From Bog-756 sp963699085 (GTDB lineage: Bacteria; Actinomycetota; Acidimicrobiia; Acidimicrobiales; RAAP-2), in assembly GCA_963699085.1 (NCBI GenBank), contig CAVOTH010000002.1, forward strand, positions 124,001 to 188,000: DNA of 64,000 bases. The letters are read 5' to 3'. Both the position numbers and the translations under genes were made by a program. The notes under the pieces are model-generated. The model saw nothing but the letters and a program-made list of their open reading frames with translations, did no database searches and was not told where the DNA came from. Shown here piece after piece: positions 1 to 9,046 of the stretch. Within the stretch, counting starts at the first letter, position 1. Each line of letters starts with the position of its first letter.

Positions 1-365
1 TGGGTGCCGGTCTTGTCCACCCGGGTGACCGAGTAGACCTGGCGCCGGTTCCAGGATGGACTGGTCAGGCTGGTGATCGGCCCGGTGTTGTAGAGGAACG
101 TGGTGTGGTCGGTGATCTCGCCGGCGAACCGGAATTCATAGGTGATGTCGGCGACGCCGTCGCCGTTGTTGTCGATGTTGATGGCGTAGAGCACGCTGTC
201 GCCGAACTCGTAGAAGTTGGGTCCGCCGTCGGGGGCCTGCAACGGGATGTAGTTGGCGATCAACGTGACGGTGTCGGGCTGGTCGGGGCTGACGAAGGCG
301 TACAGGTCCGTCGAGTCGGCGACGGGGTCCTTCGAGATCTGCGGTGCTTCACGATGGGACGACAT
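1..365 (-). CDS. DUF4331 family protein, 3' end cut by the window edge
   Basis: The minus strand reads from an ATG at 365 to the left edge without a stop, giving about 121 residues. The protein begins MSSHREAPQISKDPVADSTD and continues with LYAFVSPDQPDTVTL, the characteristic start of DUF4331 proteins. The biochemical role of that family is not established. Many relatives are secreted, yet this copy begins directly at the conserved SSHREAP motif and shows no signal peptide. It lies 63 bp downstream of, and on the same strand as, a small Tat-signal protein (429-734), so the two probably form one transcript. The gene is incomplete only because the window ends. Confidence 0.85.
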   Translation of the reverse strand, partial: MSSHREAPQISKDPVADSTDLYAFVSPDQPDTVTLIANYIPLQAPDGGPNFYEFGDSVLYAINIDNNGDGVADITYEFRFAGEITDHTTFLYNTGPITSLTSPSWNRRQVYSVTRVDKTGT

Positions 366-428
366 GGGGTACCTCGGCTTTCTTGATGTTCGGATGTTGG
401 ATGGCAGGTAGACGGTTGACGGATGCGG

Positions 429-734
429 TCACTTCATGGCGCGGAGGATGGAGGCGGCCAGCTGGGGATCGTGCACGGTGATCTCGTCGGTACCCGAGAA
501 CAGCCCGACCTCACCGGAGGCGAGGTCGCGGATGTGGGCGACGATCGGCTCGCTCAACGTGCCGACGGAGCTGGTATCGGCGGCAGCGGACTCGGCTGCC
601 CCCAGGTCGGCCGGACCCTGGGTGTCGGCCACGCCCACCAGTGCCGGTAGGCCGGGGATGGCCGAGATGGCACCGGCGGCGACGATTGCGGCGCCGCCGC
701 CCTTCAGGAACACACGTCTGCTGAACTCGCTCAT
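429..734 (-). CDS. Small Tat-signal secreted protein
   Basis: A 101-residue protein starting MSEFSRRVFLKGGGAAIVAA. This is a classic twin-arginine signal (RRVFLK) followed by a hydrophobic h-region and an Ala-rich cleavage zone. The mature part of about 65 residues is short and acidic and matches no enzyme family I know. The ATG at 734 is chosen because an AGGAGG ribosome site lies 5 nt upstream; a longer reading to 881 lacks both. It is the first gene of a probable two-gene unit with the DUF4331 gene and is divergent from tatABC. An escort role for the signal-less partner is an inference. Confidence 0.8.
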   Translation of the reverse strand: MSEFSRRVFLKGGGAAIVAAGAISAIPGLPALVGVADTQGPADLGAAESAAADTSSVGTLSEPIVAHIRDLASGEVGLFSGTDEITVHDPQLAASILRAMK

Positions 735-1026
735 GGAGACCTCCTGGGCAGGATCGGGGCTACTTGGCGGTGTCGTGCCGTTCACGTGGATGTGCAATTG
801 CTTCGTGACCGTCGAGCGCGTGGATGACGGAATCCCGAAGAAATTTCCGGAGCTGTGTTCTTGCGTCGACGCGGGTGGCAACGCTGACGATTGCCGCGGC
901 GGAAACTCATCCGTGCCGGCGTGGGCAACGAACTAGAGGGGCAGCGACCGACGCGTGACCGATCAATCAGCGGTCCGGGTCGATTGTCCGAATGCCGTAT
1001 TCCGAAACCCACAAGGAGGCACCGCC

Positions 1027-1224
1027 ATGCACATCAGCCCGCCAGCAGAACTCTTCGGCGAGCAGGGCATCATCGTCCTGATCGTCATCGCCCTGGTTCT
1101 CTTCGGTTCGACCCAGATCCCCAAGTTGGCCCGTTCGTTGGGCTCCGCCCAGCGGGAGTTCAAGAAGGGTGTCGACGAAGGCGCTTCCGATGAGGAATCC
1201 TCGCCGTCGGTCATCTCGTCCTGA
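1027..1224 (+). CDS. tatA: Sec-independent translocase subunit TatA
   Basis: A 65-residue protein with one N-terminal transmembrane helix (about residues 13-28), the FG hinge in VLFGSTQIPKLARSLG, an amphipathic helix, and a charged tail. This is the TatA layout, and the length is typical for actinobacteria. TatA oligomers form the passage for folded proteins carrying RR signal peptides. The ATG at 1027 is preceded by AAGGAGG with good spacing; the upstream in-frame start at 955 has no such site. It is first in a tatA-tatB-tatC run. Confidence 0.93.
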   Translation: MHISPPAELFGEQGIIVLIVIALVLFGSTQIPKLARSLGSAQREFKKGVDEGASDEESSPSVISS

Positions 1225-1245
1225 GCACGTAGCTGCCCTCCGATC

Positions 1246-1686
1246 GTGCCCTTCCTGAGCCCAGCCAAGCTGTTGGTGATCCTGGTGGTCGCCCTCTTCG
1301 TGCTGGGCCCCGACAAGCTGCCGCGGGTGGCCAGGCAGATCGGGAGCCTGTGGGCGGACTTCGCCAAATTGCGCGAGCGGCTCGAATCCGATGTGCGGGG
1401 GAGCTTCCCCGACCTGCCGTCAACCGACGCCATCTCCCGGGCCGTCCACTCCCCGCTGGCATTTCTGGATGGCTTGGCCGACGCGCACGAATCGGAGTCG
1501 GATACGGCTCCGCCGGGCGATGACGTCCCGCCCGATCCGGGTCCGCCGGTCGGGACAGCGGAGGGTATCGGCGAGTCGTCCCCCAGTCTCCTCGAGACGC
1601 CACCGGTGGTCATCACCCGGCCGGATCTGGTGGCCCACGAAGTCCGAGCCGGTGACGGTCTTTCCTCCGACCCCGGAATGAACTGA
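1246..1686 (+). CDS. tatB: Sec-independent translocase subunit TatB
   Basis: A 146-residue protein from a GTG start, beginning MPFLSPAKLLVILVVALFVL and followed by GPDKLPRVARQIGSLWADF. It is a TatA/B-type single helix with the GPxKLP hinge. The longer amphipathic helix and the Pro/Asp-rich tail distinguish TatB from TatA. TatB pairs with TatC in the signal-peptide receptor complex at the cytoplasmic membrane. It starts 21 bp after tatA and is followed by tatC. The ribosome site is weak, so translation may depend partly on tatA. Calling it TatB rather than a second TatA rests on length and position. Confidence 0.88.
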   Translation: MPFLSPAKLLVILVVALFVLGPDKLPRVARQIGSLWADFAKLRERLESDVRGSFPDLPSTDAISRAVHSPLAFLDGLADAHESESDTAPPGDDVPPDPGPPVGTAEGIGESSPSLLETPPVVITRPDLVAHEVRAGDGLSSDPGMN

Positions 1687-1724
1687 GCCTTCGGGTCAGC
1701 TAGCCGTAGGGAGCACCGAGACCA

Positions 1725-2474
1725 ATGAATCTTCTACTGAACAGACGCGCCGAGCCCCGGCCCGAGCCGGAGGCCATGACCCTGGTGGAGCATCTCACCG
1801 AGATGCGGACCCGGGTGCTGGTCTGCGCCGTGGCCTTCGTCGTGGCCGGTACGGCTGCATTCCTGCTCTACCCGCTGATCCTCTCGATCCTCCAGCACCC
1901 CTACTGCCAGGTGGCACCGTCCCACTGCGGGTTCTACGTCACCGGTCCGCTCGACGGCCTGGCCCTGCGGGTCAAGTTGGCCGCCTATGGCGGTCTGTTC
2001 CTGGCCGCGCCGGTCCTGCTGTGGGAGTTCTGGAGATTCGTGACCCCGGGGCTGCACCCGCGTGAGAAGCGCTACGCCATTCCATTCGTCGTCGCCTCGA
2101 TGGTGCTCTTCAGCCTCGGGTGCCTGGTGGCCTACGCCATCTTCCCCCACGCCCTCGGCTGGCTCGGCACCATCGGCGGCCCCAGCCTCCATCAGATCTA
2201 CGACCCGAACCAGTACCTCAGCCTCATCGTGGTGCTCATGGTGGTGTTCGGCATCACCTTCGAGTTCCCCGCGGTCCTGGTGTCACTCGAGGTCGCCGGC
2301 ATCCTGTCGGCCAAGACGCTCTCCTCGTGGCGGCGCTGGGCGATCATCCTGATCGTGGTGGTGGCGGGGGTCATCACTCCCAGTTCCGACCCGTTCTCCA
2401 TGATCGCCCTGGCCGTCCCGCTCTACATCTTCTACGAGGTCTCCATCGTCATCGGCCGGATCATCCAGCGATAG
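1725..2474 (+). CDS. tatC: Sec-independent translocase subunit TatC
   Basis: A 249-residue polytopic protein with six hydrophobic segments. The N-terminal signature MTLVEHLTEMRTR corresponds to the conserved 'HLxELRxR' of TatC, and LLWEFWRFVTPGLHPREKRY matches the first cytoplasmic loop. TatC recognises the twin-arginine motif. It lies 38 bp after tatB, closing a tatABC unit next to a Tat-substrate gene transcribed the other way. Length and topology are standard. Confidence 0.95.
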   Translation: MNLLLNRRAEPRPEPEAMTLVEHLTEMRTRVLVCAVAFVVAGTAAFLLYPLILSILQHPYCQVAPSHCGFYVTGPLDGLALRVKLAAYGGLFLAAPVLLWEFWRFVTPGLHPREKRYAIPFVVASMVLFSLGCLVAYAIFPHALGWLGTIGGPSLHQIYDPNQYLSLIVVLMVVFGITFEFPAVLVSLEVAGILSAKTLSSWRRWAIILIVVVAGVITPSSDPFSMIALAVPLYIFYEVSIVIGRIIQR

Positions 2475-2603
2475 GGCCGGCACGGGCCGCCATCTACATC
2501 TGACGTGACGACCGGGGTGACGATCCGGAGGATTTCGACATGCGAGATTCGTGACGGACACAATCTGCGCTTTCCACACCGAGCTGAATGAGGCTGTCGA
2601 CTC

Positions 2604-3530
2604 TCAATCCCACCAGAAATGCCAGATCGGATTGCCCTCGATCAGGTCGGCGAGTGATCCGATCGAGGTAGTCGGAATCTCCTGACCGTACAGGGCATCG
2701 CTCGCCGCGAAGGAGAAATGTTCAGCGGCGACTGCCTGGGCAGATGCCAGGGTGGCTGGTGGGCGCTCGACGAGGAAGTCCATTGTGTCGAATCCCAGGC
2801 GAAAGAGCCGCGCTCCGAAGCGATCCTCCCACGACCGCATCATGGCCGACAGGATGACTGCCCCTTCATCTCCGTCGAAACTGTTTCCAGCGCCCGACCA
2901 GCCGATCACCGCGGGTACGTCGGCCGCCCGGGTGGCGGCCACGAGTCCGATCCTGGCCGGCGGGGTTCCAAGGACGGCGGCGTCGTATCTGAAGGCGTCA
3001 CCAGGGGTGGGCTCAGCCAGCGCCAATCCGGGAAACTGAATCCCCCACGGATCTGCCTGCTCCAGGAACATCGCCGTTTCCTCCTGGTCCTCCTCGGCGA
3101 CGGAAAGCCAGTCAGGGTAGAGGGGCAACAAACTCGTCAGCCGCTCGCGTTCCATCTCCTCACGATCGCCTGGTGCCAGGGAGCCGATCGGTACCTGCCA
3201 GTTCCATCGCTGCCGGAACACGATGTCAGGGTCGTAGCGTTCAGGCGCCGGGTCGTCGATCCGGATGAACTCACCGGTGTCCCACGGCCTTCCGTCGGGT
3301 CCACTGAGTTCATCGAGGAGTAGGGCGACGAGTCCGGCGGCGGCGGCGGCGGCGTCAAGGTCTCTCCACAACAATCCTGGCATGTCCAGCTTTGCGTCAC
3401 TGACCCACATGACCGGATCTCCCAACGCAGAAGGCAGGGAACCCCGAACCCTGTGCCCAGTGGGAAGCCTGATCTCTCCCAGCTCGACGGCTCCGTCCTC
3501 AGGAAGCCAAGACTTCCGTCCTCGTGTCAT
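2604..3530 (-). CDS. DUF4253 domain protein
   Basis: A 308-residue soluble protein. The C-terminal part (PAVIGWSGAGNS, then SWEDRFGARLFRLGFDTMDF) matches the DUF4253 family, which is widespread in actinobacteria and of unknown function. The end VERPPATLASAQAVAAEHFSF is the usual terminus of that domain. The start at 3530 is preferred because GGGAG lies 8 nt upstream; a start at 3593 is also open. It is convergent with tatC and has no obvious partner. Confidence 0.75.
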   Translation of the reverse strand: MTRGRKSWLPEDGAVELGEIRLPTGHRVRGSLPSALGDPVMWVSDAKLDMPGLLWRDLDAAAAAAGLVALLLDELSGPDGRPWDTGEFIRIDDPAPERYDPDIVFRQRWNWQVPIGSLAPGDREEMERERLTSLLPLYPDWLSVAEEDQEETAMFLEQADPWGIQFPGLALAEPTPGDAFRYDAAVLGTPPARIGLVAATRAADVPAVIGWSGAGNSFDGDEGAVILSAMMRSWEDRFGARLFRLGFDTMDFLVERPPATLASAQAVAAEHFSFAASDALYGQEIPTTSIGSLADLIEGNPIWHFWWD

Positions 3531-3872
3531 GTCGATTCTCCCAACGAGGGAGGGCAGGAGATTGTTACCGCCCGACCAGAGACGCGATGGCACAGCCCAT
3601 TCCTCGATCTCACCTGTAACCCATCGACCCGGGAATCAAAATTCCTGAGAGTTTGCAACCCGGGTGGGGCACGGTAATTCAGACGCCCGCGTGCGAGTCG
3701 GGAATTTGGCAGTTCCTCGACGACAAGCGCGCCCCGGTCACAACGCGCTTACGACTGATGGTATGCGTCCTCAGTCCAATTCGCGCCCTGTCGACGCATT
3801 CCATCCGCGTCGGTCGGTCCATGATCGCCGCACGTCGGAGGTAAGTGGCGATCGGAGGTGCCGTCAGGCTTG

Positions 3873-4163
3873 CTAGGCCGATGGCCGGGCATGGACCGTG
3901 TCGTGGATGAGCTTGAACCGCATCGACCAGAACCCAGGTCGCGGCTCGGGAAGCTCGTGCAAGGTCCGCAGGAAACCCACCGCCAGGACAATGGCAGCGG
4001 TGAGCCAGATGACCATCCCGACGGCCAGGATCCACGGCGTGGATCCAGTTGACAGCACGACCAGGCCGGCGATGGCAACGATCAGCCCGCCATATCCCAC
4101 CCGCAGGGCCCACACGGCCGTCCGCCAGTGCGTGTTGTGATCCAGTCCCGGCGGTTCGTCCAT
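3873..4163 (-). CDS. Small two-helix membrane protein
   Basis: A 96-residue protein with two transmembrane segments (about 23-41 and 46-66), followed by a short cytoplasmic-type tail containing LRTLHELPEPRPGFWSMRFK. No family was recognised. Strong hydrophobic patterning and normal codon use support a real gene. It sits between the DUF4253 gene and the nitronate monooxygenase gene, all on the minus strand, with gaps of about 69 bp on the nitronate monooxygenase side and 340 bp on the DUF4253 side. The 340-bp stretch 3531-3872 shows nothing else convincing. Confidence 0.6.
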   Translation of the reverse strand: MDEPPGLDHNTHWRTAVWALRVGYGGLIVAIAGLVVLSTGSTPWILAVGMVIWLTAAIVLAVGFLRTLHELPEPRPGFWSMRFKLIHDTVHARPSA

Positions 4164-4232
4164 GCCGGCAATTGTCCCAGAACGCCGGACGCCATGTGAG
4201 GGGTGCCTCCCTGTCGCTGGGGGACACCACGA

Positions 4233-5279
4233 TCACCGGGACGGGCGTTCAGCCTGCGCTGCCTCCAACTCCGAGGCGATCCGACGGACGACCACCCTGG
4301 CCGGATCCGACGTCACCGACCTCCAACCCTGACCGGCCCAGAGATTCGGCGTACTCGAATCGCCAGCCCTGGTCGCCGCGGTGCGCAGCGGCCGGGTGAG
4401 ATGGTGGATCTCGGGATAGGCGTCGGGAGCCGCATCGGAGTAACGGGTGGCGAACCCGTTGGCCAACCCTCGGGCGTAACGCCCGCTGAAGGCGCGGGTG
4501 AGCATCGTCTCGGAGTAGGTCCTGTCCATGATCGCCCGGCGATACGTCGCCGACGTGCCTGCCTCGTCGCAACACAGGAAGGCGGTCCCCAGCTGAGCGG
4601 CGATCGCCCCCGAGCGCAGCACGTCACCAACCTGGTCGCCTGTCATGATTCCTCCGCTCCCCACCATCGGAAGACCGGTTGCCGCCCGTACTTCTTCGAG
4701 CAGTGACGACAACGGTCGGACATTCGGCGCATGGTCGAGGAACGACGCCTGATGTCCGCCGGCTTCTGTGCCCTGCACCAACAACAGATCAGCACCGGCC
4801 TGCTCGGCGAAGCGCCCTTCGGCCGACGAGGTCACCGTCACCGCCACGGAGCAGCCGGCGACGTGCATCTCGTCGATGGCCTCCGCATCGGGGCACCCGA
4901 ACGTGAAGCTCACCATGGGAACCCGTTCGGACGAGACGATCTCCAATTTGTCGCCGTAGGTGTCGTCATCCCAGCGGGGCTCACCCAGCGGCACGCCCAG
5001 GCGATCCGACTCGGGAGCGATCAGCTCGGCATAGGCCCGGACCGATACAGGATCGGCGGGCGCGGTCGGACAGAAGATGTTCACTCCGAACGCGGCATCG
5101 GTGCGCTCTCTCGTCTCGGCGATGGATTTCACCAGTTGATCGGCCGAGAGATAGCCGGCGGCGAGGAATCCGAATCCTCCGGCACCGGCCACTGCCGCCG
5201 TCAGTTCCGGGGTCGACGGGCCCCCGGCCATGGGGGCCTGGATGATCGGCAGTTCACTCGGCAGCCCGATCGCGCTCAT
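4233..5279 (-). CDS. Nitronate monooxygenase (2-nitropropane dioxygenase family)
   Basis: A 348-residue TIM-barrel flavoprotein. The start PIIQAPMAGGPSTPELTAAV is the family N-terminus. QGTEAGGHQASF carries the conserved His region, and GLPMVGSGGIMTG is the FMN phosphate-binding loop. These enzymes oxidise alkyl nitronates using FMN and oxygen, although many relatives have unknown physiological substrates. Length is normal. It is followed on the same strand by the small membrane protein and is divergent from the pirin gene across about 100 bp. Confidence 0.88.
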   Translation of the reverse strand: MSAIGLPSELPIIQAPMAGGPSTPELTAAVAGAGGFGFLAAGYLSADQLVKSIAETRERTDAAFGVNIFCPTAPADPVSVRAYAELIAPESDRLGVPLGEPRWDDDTYGDKLEIVSSERVPMVSFTFGCPDAEAIDEMHVAGCSVAVTVTSSAEGRFAEQAGADLLLVQGTEAGGHQASFLDHAPNVRPLSSLLEEVRAATGLPMVGSGGIMTGDQVGDVLRSGAIAAQLGTAFLCCDEAGTSATYRRAIMDRTYSETMLTRAFSGRYARGLANGFATRYSDAAPDAYPEIHHLTRPLRTAATRAGDSSTPNLWAGQGWRSVTSDPARVVVRRIASELEAAQAERPSR

Positions 5280-5382
5280 CCTGTCCCATTCCTCACCCGG
5301 ACCTGGTCAGACCCGTATCTACCGCAGTCTGCTCCCCTCCACCGGTCGATCCGGCTAGACCGAGGGAAGAGGAGGTGGTGGC

Positions 5383-6414
5383 ATGGACGATCCTGTCATT
5401 CGGACGCTGTCCCTCGGGTTCCCCTGGGTGACCGAAGACCCGTTCCTGTTCTGCGTGCACCACGTGGACAACTACCCGGCGGCAAACGAGCACATGGGAC
5501 CGGTTGCGTCCCTCGAGGCGCGAGACCTGGGCATGGATTTCTCGGGTGCCGATGGCTGGAGCATGTACCACGGGAGCATCGTCCCCGGCTTTCCGCAGCA
5601 TCCCCATCGTGGATTCGAGACGGTGACGGTCATGAGGCAGGGGACGATCGACCACTCGGATTCGCTGGGGGCCACGGCTCGCTTCGGACCCGGCGACACA
5701 CAATGGCTGACGGCCGGCCGGGGGATCGTCCACTGCGAAATGATGCCGCTGTTGGACCGGACCCACCCCAATCCATCGGAGTTGTTCCAGATCTGGCTGA
5801 ACCTCCCGGCGGCCCAGAAGATGGTGGACCCCTACTTCACGATGTTGTGGCGGGAGGAACTTCCCCAGGTGGTGATCAAGGACGAGGTCAGTCGCCCGGT
5901 GGAGGTGACCGTCGTGGCCGGCCAGTTCGGGGACGTCGTTCCGTTGCCGCCACCGCCCGACTCCTGGGCATCCCGACCGGACTCCGAAGTCGCCATCTGG
6001 CAGGCCCGATTCGATCCGGAGGCGCAGCTGAACCTTCCGGTGACGGCCCACGCCGGGACGGTGCGGACCATGTACGTGTTCGGCGGGACAGTCAGCATCG
6101 GCACCAGGACACTGCCGGCACCGATCGGGGTCGTGCTCCGCTCCGACTCCCCGGTGGGCGTGATCGCCGGAGTCGACGGCGCGGAGATCCTGATCCTCCA
6201 GGGGAAGCCGATCGGTGAGCCGGTGGCCCAGTACGGACCGTTCGTCATGAACGACCAGGCCGGTATCGAGCAGGCATTCAGCGACTACCGGCGAACCGGC
6301 TTCGGCGGGTGGCCGTGGGCCACCGATGATCCGGTGCACCCGGCTGACGCCGGCCGCTTCGCCATCCACCCCGACGGACACTCTGAGTATCCGGAGGACG
6401 AGGCCACTGTCTGA
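5383..6414 (+). CDS. Pirin family cupin protein
   Basis: A 343-residue bicupin. HPHRGFETVTVMRQG and GRGIVHCEMMP supply the His/His/His/Glu metal ligands of the N-terminal pirin cupin. The C-terminal cupin contains GTVSIGTRTLPAP. Bacterial pirins include quercetinase-like dioxygenases and regulators, so the substrate cannot be assigned. The ATG at 5383 follows GGAGGTGGTGGC. The tail of about 60 residues after the second cupin (SDYRRTGFGGWPWATDDPVH) is common in pirins. The gene is convergent with corA. Confidence 0.88.
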   Translation: MDDPVIRTLSLGFPWVTEDPFLFCVHHVDNYPAANEHMGPVASLEARDLGMDFSGADGWSMYHGSIVPGFPQHPHRGFETVTVMRQGTIDHSDSLGATARFGPGDTQWLTAGRGIVHCEMMPLLDRTHPNPSELFQIWLNLPAAQKMVDPYFTMLWREELPQVVIKDEVSRPVEVTVVAGQFGDVVPLPPPPDSWASRPDSEVAIWQARFDPEAQLNLPVTAHAGTVRTMYVFGGTVSIGTRTLPAPIGVVLRSDSPVGVIAGVDGAEILILQGKPIGEPVAQYGPFVMNDQAGIEQAFSDYRRTGFGGWPWATDDPVHPADAGRFAIHPDGHSEYPEDEATV

Positions 6415-6454
6415 CGGGTTGGGAACCACAGCTCCGACAACCTTGGCAGCCACC

Positions 6455-7429
6455 TCAGGCGGTGGGGCCACCGATCCAGCCGCGTCGACGGAAGTAGTAC
6501 ACCAGGGCGAGAGCGGTCACCAGTTCGACGGCCAGCCCGAACAGGAAGAACGGAGCCCGCCCCTGGATATGTCCGACCAGGAACGAGAAGTTCTGTCCGA
6601 AGAAGCCGGTGAGGTAGCTCAACGGCAGGAAGATGGTGGCGATGATGGTCAGCTGCTTCATCACCACGTTCAGGCGGTTGGACACGGTCGACACGTGGGT
6701 GTCCATCACCCCGGACAGCAGATCGCGGTAGCCATCGACGACGTCGGCGATCCGGATGCAGTGGTCGTAGATGTCGCGGAAGTAACGCTGGCCCTCTTCG
6801 TTCATGCTCGGCAGTTCCACGACGCCGGATGCCAGTGCGGCGAACATGTCGCGTTGGGGTGTGATGACCTTGCGCAAATTGATGAGTGACCGCTTCATGT
6901 CGAACAGCAGCCCGAGCTGGGCCTCGGTCGGCTTGCGGAGGATGTCGTCCTCCAATTCGTCGATGCGATCGTCGAATGTGCTCAGGACGGGAAAGAACGT
7001 GTCGATCAGACTGTCGACGATCTTGTACACGAGCGAGACCTGTGGCGAGACGTCAGCGATGTGATGTTGTCTGCCGACCCGGGCCAGGACGTTGACCAAC
7101 GCCGGGCACTCGCCGTGGTGCACGGTGACGATCGAGTGCTGCAGGAGGAAGATGTGCAGCTCCGAAGTGGCGAAGGAGTCGGGCATGGCCCCGTGGACCA
7201 CGAAATACGTGAAGTCGTCGAACTCGTCGATCTTCGGCCGCTGTCCGAAGTGCTCGGCATCCTCCAGGGCCAGGGGATGGATGTGCAGCGTGTCGGCCAG
7301 CAGTTGGGTCCACTCGTCGTCCAGTCCATCCAGGTCCAGCCAGAATGGAGCCCCTGCCGCCACTCGTTGGGCAACCGTGCTGGTGGTGGCATCGGAGGTG
7401 ACTCCATCGATGACCAGGGTGCCCGTCAT
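6455..7429 (-). CDS. corA: CorA-family magnesium/cobalt transporter
   Basis: A 324-residue protein with a long cytoplasmic alpha/beta domain and two C-terminal transmembrane helices. The loop between them reads LSYLTGFFGQNF. The usual signature is GMN, and here it is GQN, a variant I recall from actinobacterial CorA-like proteins. LPLALEDAEHFGQRPKIDEF is a typical N-terminal-domain motif. Transport of Mg2+ or another divalent cation is expected; the altered filter may change selectivity. It is convergent with the pirin gene with a 40-bp gap. Confidence 0.9.
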   Translation of the reverse strand: MTGTLVIDGVTSDATTSTVAQRVAAGAPFWLDLDGLDDEWTQLLADTLHIHPLALEDAEHFGQRPKIDEFDDFTYFVVHGAMPDSFATSELHIFLLQHSIVTVHHGECPALVNVLARVGRQHHIADVSPQVSLVYKIVDSLIDTFFPVLSTFDDRIDELEDDILRKPTEAQLGLLFDMKRSLINLRKVITPQRDMFAALASGVVELPSMNEEGQRYFRDIYDHCIRIADVVDGYRDLLSGVMDTHVSTVSNRLNVVMKQLTIIATIFLPLSYLTGFFGQNFSFLVGHIQGRAPFFLFGLAVELVTALALVYYFRRRGWIGGPTA

Positions 7430-7502
7430 GAGTCGATTCTGGTCCGGAATCGACCCACCGCCGAGGATCCCCGCAGGGAGTGGTGGTTCGACGGCGACGC
7501 CC

Positions 7503-8879
7503 TCAGAACGGCAATGCCGTTTCCTGTGTGCGCCTCAACTCGTCGAAGATGGCCCGGCACGACCCTTCGTCCGTCGGCGACAGCGGGTCGCGACGGAGAG
7601 CCTCGAACGCTGGTTCGGGATCGCCGGTGAGCGCCGAGCGCACCACCAGTTCCTGCAACTCGATCTGGGTCCGCATGAATTCGGCCAGGGGCTCGAGGAT
7701 CGGCGGCATGGTGGTCGGGGTGATGCCGCCCCCGTCCACCGTGGCCGGGACCTCGACGATGGCCCCGTCGGGGAGGTTGGGGACATAACCCCGGTTGGGC
7801 ACGTTCACGGCGTTGAGGGTGCGGTGGTGGTCGGTCCACATGGCGCCGATGATGGGGAAGACCTCCTCCGCCGACCGGCCGCCCCGGTGCAGGGGCACCC
7901 GGGACCGGCCCTCCCCGTATCGGGTGACCAGCCCTTCCAATTGATTGGAGAGGCCTTGATGGAAGTAGACGGGAACCGGATGCCACCCGGCCACCTCTTC
8001 GGCGAACGGCACGTACTCCCCGATGTGGCTGTCCACTGAACAGGGCAACAGGCCGTACTCACGGAACATGTAGGACACCAGCGGGGCGTACATCTGCTCG
8101 ACGGCCACCTGGATCACCGGAATCCTGGCCAGCTGCCGGGCCGTCCTGGTGACCGGGGGCGGGTAGTCGAAGTAGCGGCGTCGCCACAGGCGTCGGAGGC
8201 GGGGATAGAGGTCCTCGCCGGTGTCGGACCGCCGGATCTCGGTATAGAACGTGAAGTGGTTGATCCCTGAGGCCTTCGCCTCGATCTTCGACTTGGGGAT
8301 GCGCAGCAGTCCGGCGATCCGGGCCAGCCCGGCCGCGAACTCGTGACACATGCTGACGTTGCGGACCGGGGTGGCCGTGTTGATGGCCAGCGCCACCCGG
8401 CTGAGCGGGTTGGTCAGGTTGATGAGGAATGTGTCCGGGCAGTAGCGCTCGATGTCACCGCAGATGCCCAGCATGGTCCGGATGGACCGGAGGGAGTGGA
8501 AGACGGCGCCAGGGCCACCGTTCTCCCCGGTGATCTGGGTGGCCCCGTGCCGGCGGGGGATCTCGTAGTCCTCGATCCAACGCGGCCACCTCCCGACCTC
8601 GGCGCTGGTCAGGCAGAAATCGGCACCGGTCATGGCCTCGGCCGGATCGGTGGACGCCTCGATGGTGATCGGGCAGCCATTGCGCTCGTTGATGCGGTTG
8701 GCATAGCGCACGGCCACCTCGAGCCTTGGGGCGCTGATGTCGTGGAGCACCAGGGTGGCTCCCCGGGTGCGGCGGGTCTTCACGGCATCGAGCACCATGA
8801 CCGGGCCGAAGGAGATCCCGCCCGCACCGATCAGGCAGATGCGCGGCCCCTGATCACCCCTGGTCGGATCTGTGCCCAT
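7503..8879 (-). CDS. GH4 family NAD-dependent glycosidase (alpha-glucosidase / 6-phospho-glycosidase type)
   Basis: A 458-residue protein. The N-terminal Rossmann motif ICLIGAGGISFGPVM binds NAD. DFCLTSAEVGRWPRWIEDYE, INLTNPLSRV and SMCHEFAAGL are GH4 landmarks; the Cys-His pair and the later NHFTFY motif bind the catalytic metal. GH4 enzymes cleave glycosides by a redox-assisted elimination using NAD+ and Mn2+. The exact sugar is unknown, and no PTS gene is nearby. The ATG at 8879 follows GGAGGAG; upstream in-frame sequence to 8987 is low-quality. Divergent from the monooxygenase operon. Confidence 0.85.
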   Translation of the reverse strand: MGTDPTRGDQGPRICLIGAGGISFGPVMVLDAVKTRRTRGATLVLHDISAPRLEVAVRYANRINERNGCPITIEASTDPAEAMTGADFCLTSAEVGRWPRWIEDYEIPRRHGATQITGENGGPGAVFHSLRSIRTMLGICGDIERYCPDTFLINLTNPLSRVALAINTATPVRNVSMCHEFAAGLARIAGLLRIPKSKIEAKASGINHFTFYTEIRRSDTGEDLYPRLRRLWRRRYFDYPPPVTRTARQLARIPVIQVAVEQMYAPLVSYMFREYGLLPCSVDSHIGEYVPFAEEVAGWHPVPVYFHQGLSNQLEGLVTRYGEGRSRVPLHRGGRSAEEVFPIIGAMWTDHHRTLNAVNVPNRGYVPNLPDGAIVEVPATVDGGGITPTTMPPILEPLAEFMRTQIELQELVVRSALTGDPEPAFEALRRDPLSPTDEGSCRAIFDELRRTQETALPF

Positions 8880-9046
8880 CTCTCCTCCGTCCTCCCGGTC
8901 CGTCCGATGGTACCGGCCGGCGAAGCGCCCTGGTCGGGCCATGCGGGAGGGGACGGGTGACTCGCCGCCGCCACGACGTCGCGCCACGATGAGGGGAGTG
9001 CGACGGAAACTGGGTTCTCTCTGCGGGCGAAGCCTAGTATGTCGCC

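Noticed and set aside
4731..6218. Long plus-strand frame of 495 codons
   Set aside because: It crosses the nitronate monooxygenase gene in antisense and the pirin gene in another frame, and its composition is Arg/Gly/Pro-rich without domains. It is a high-GC shadow.
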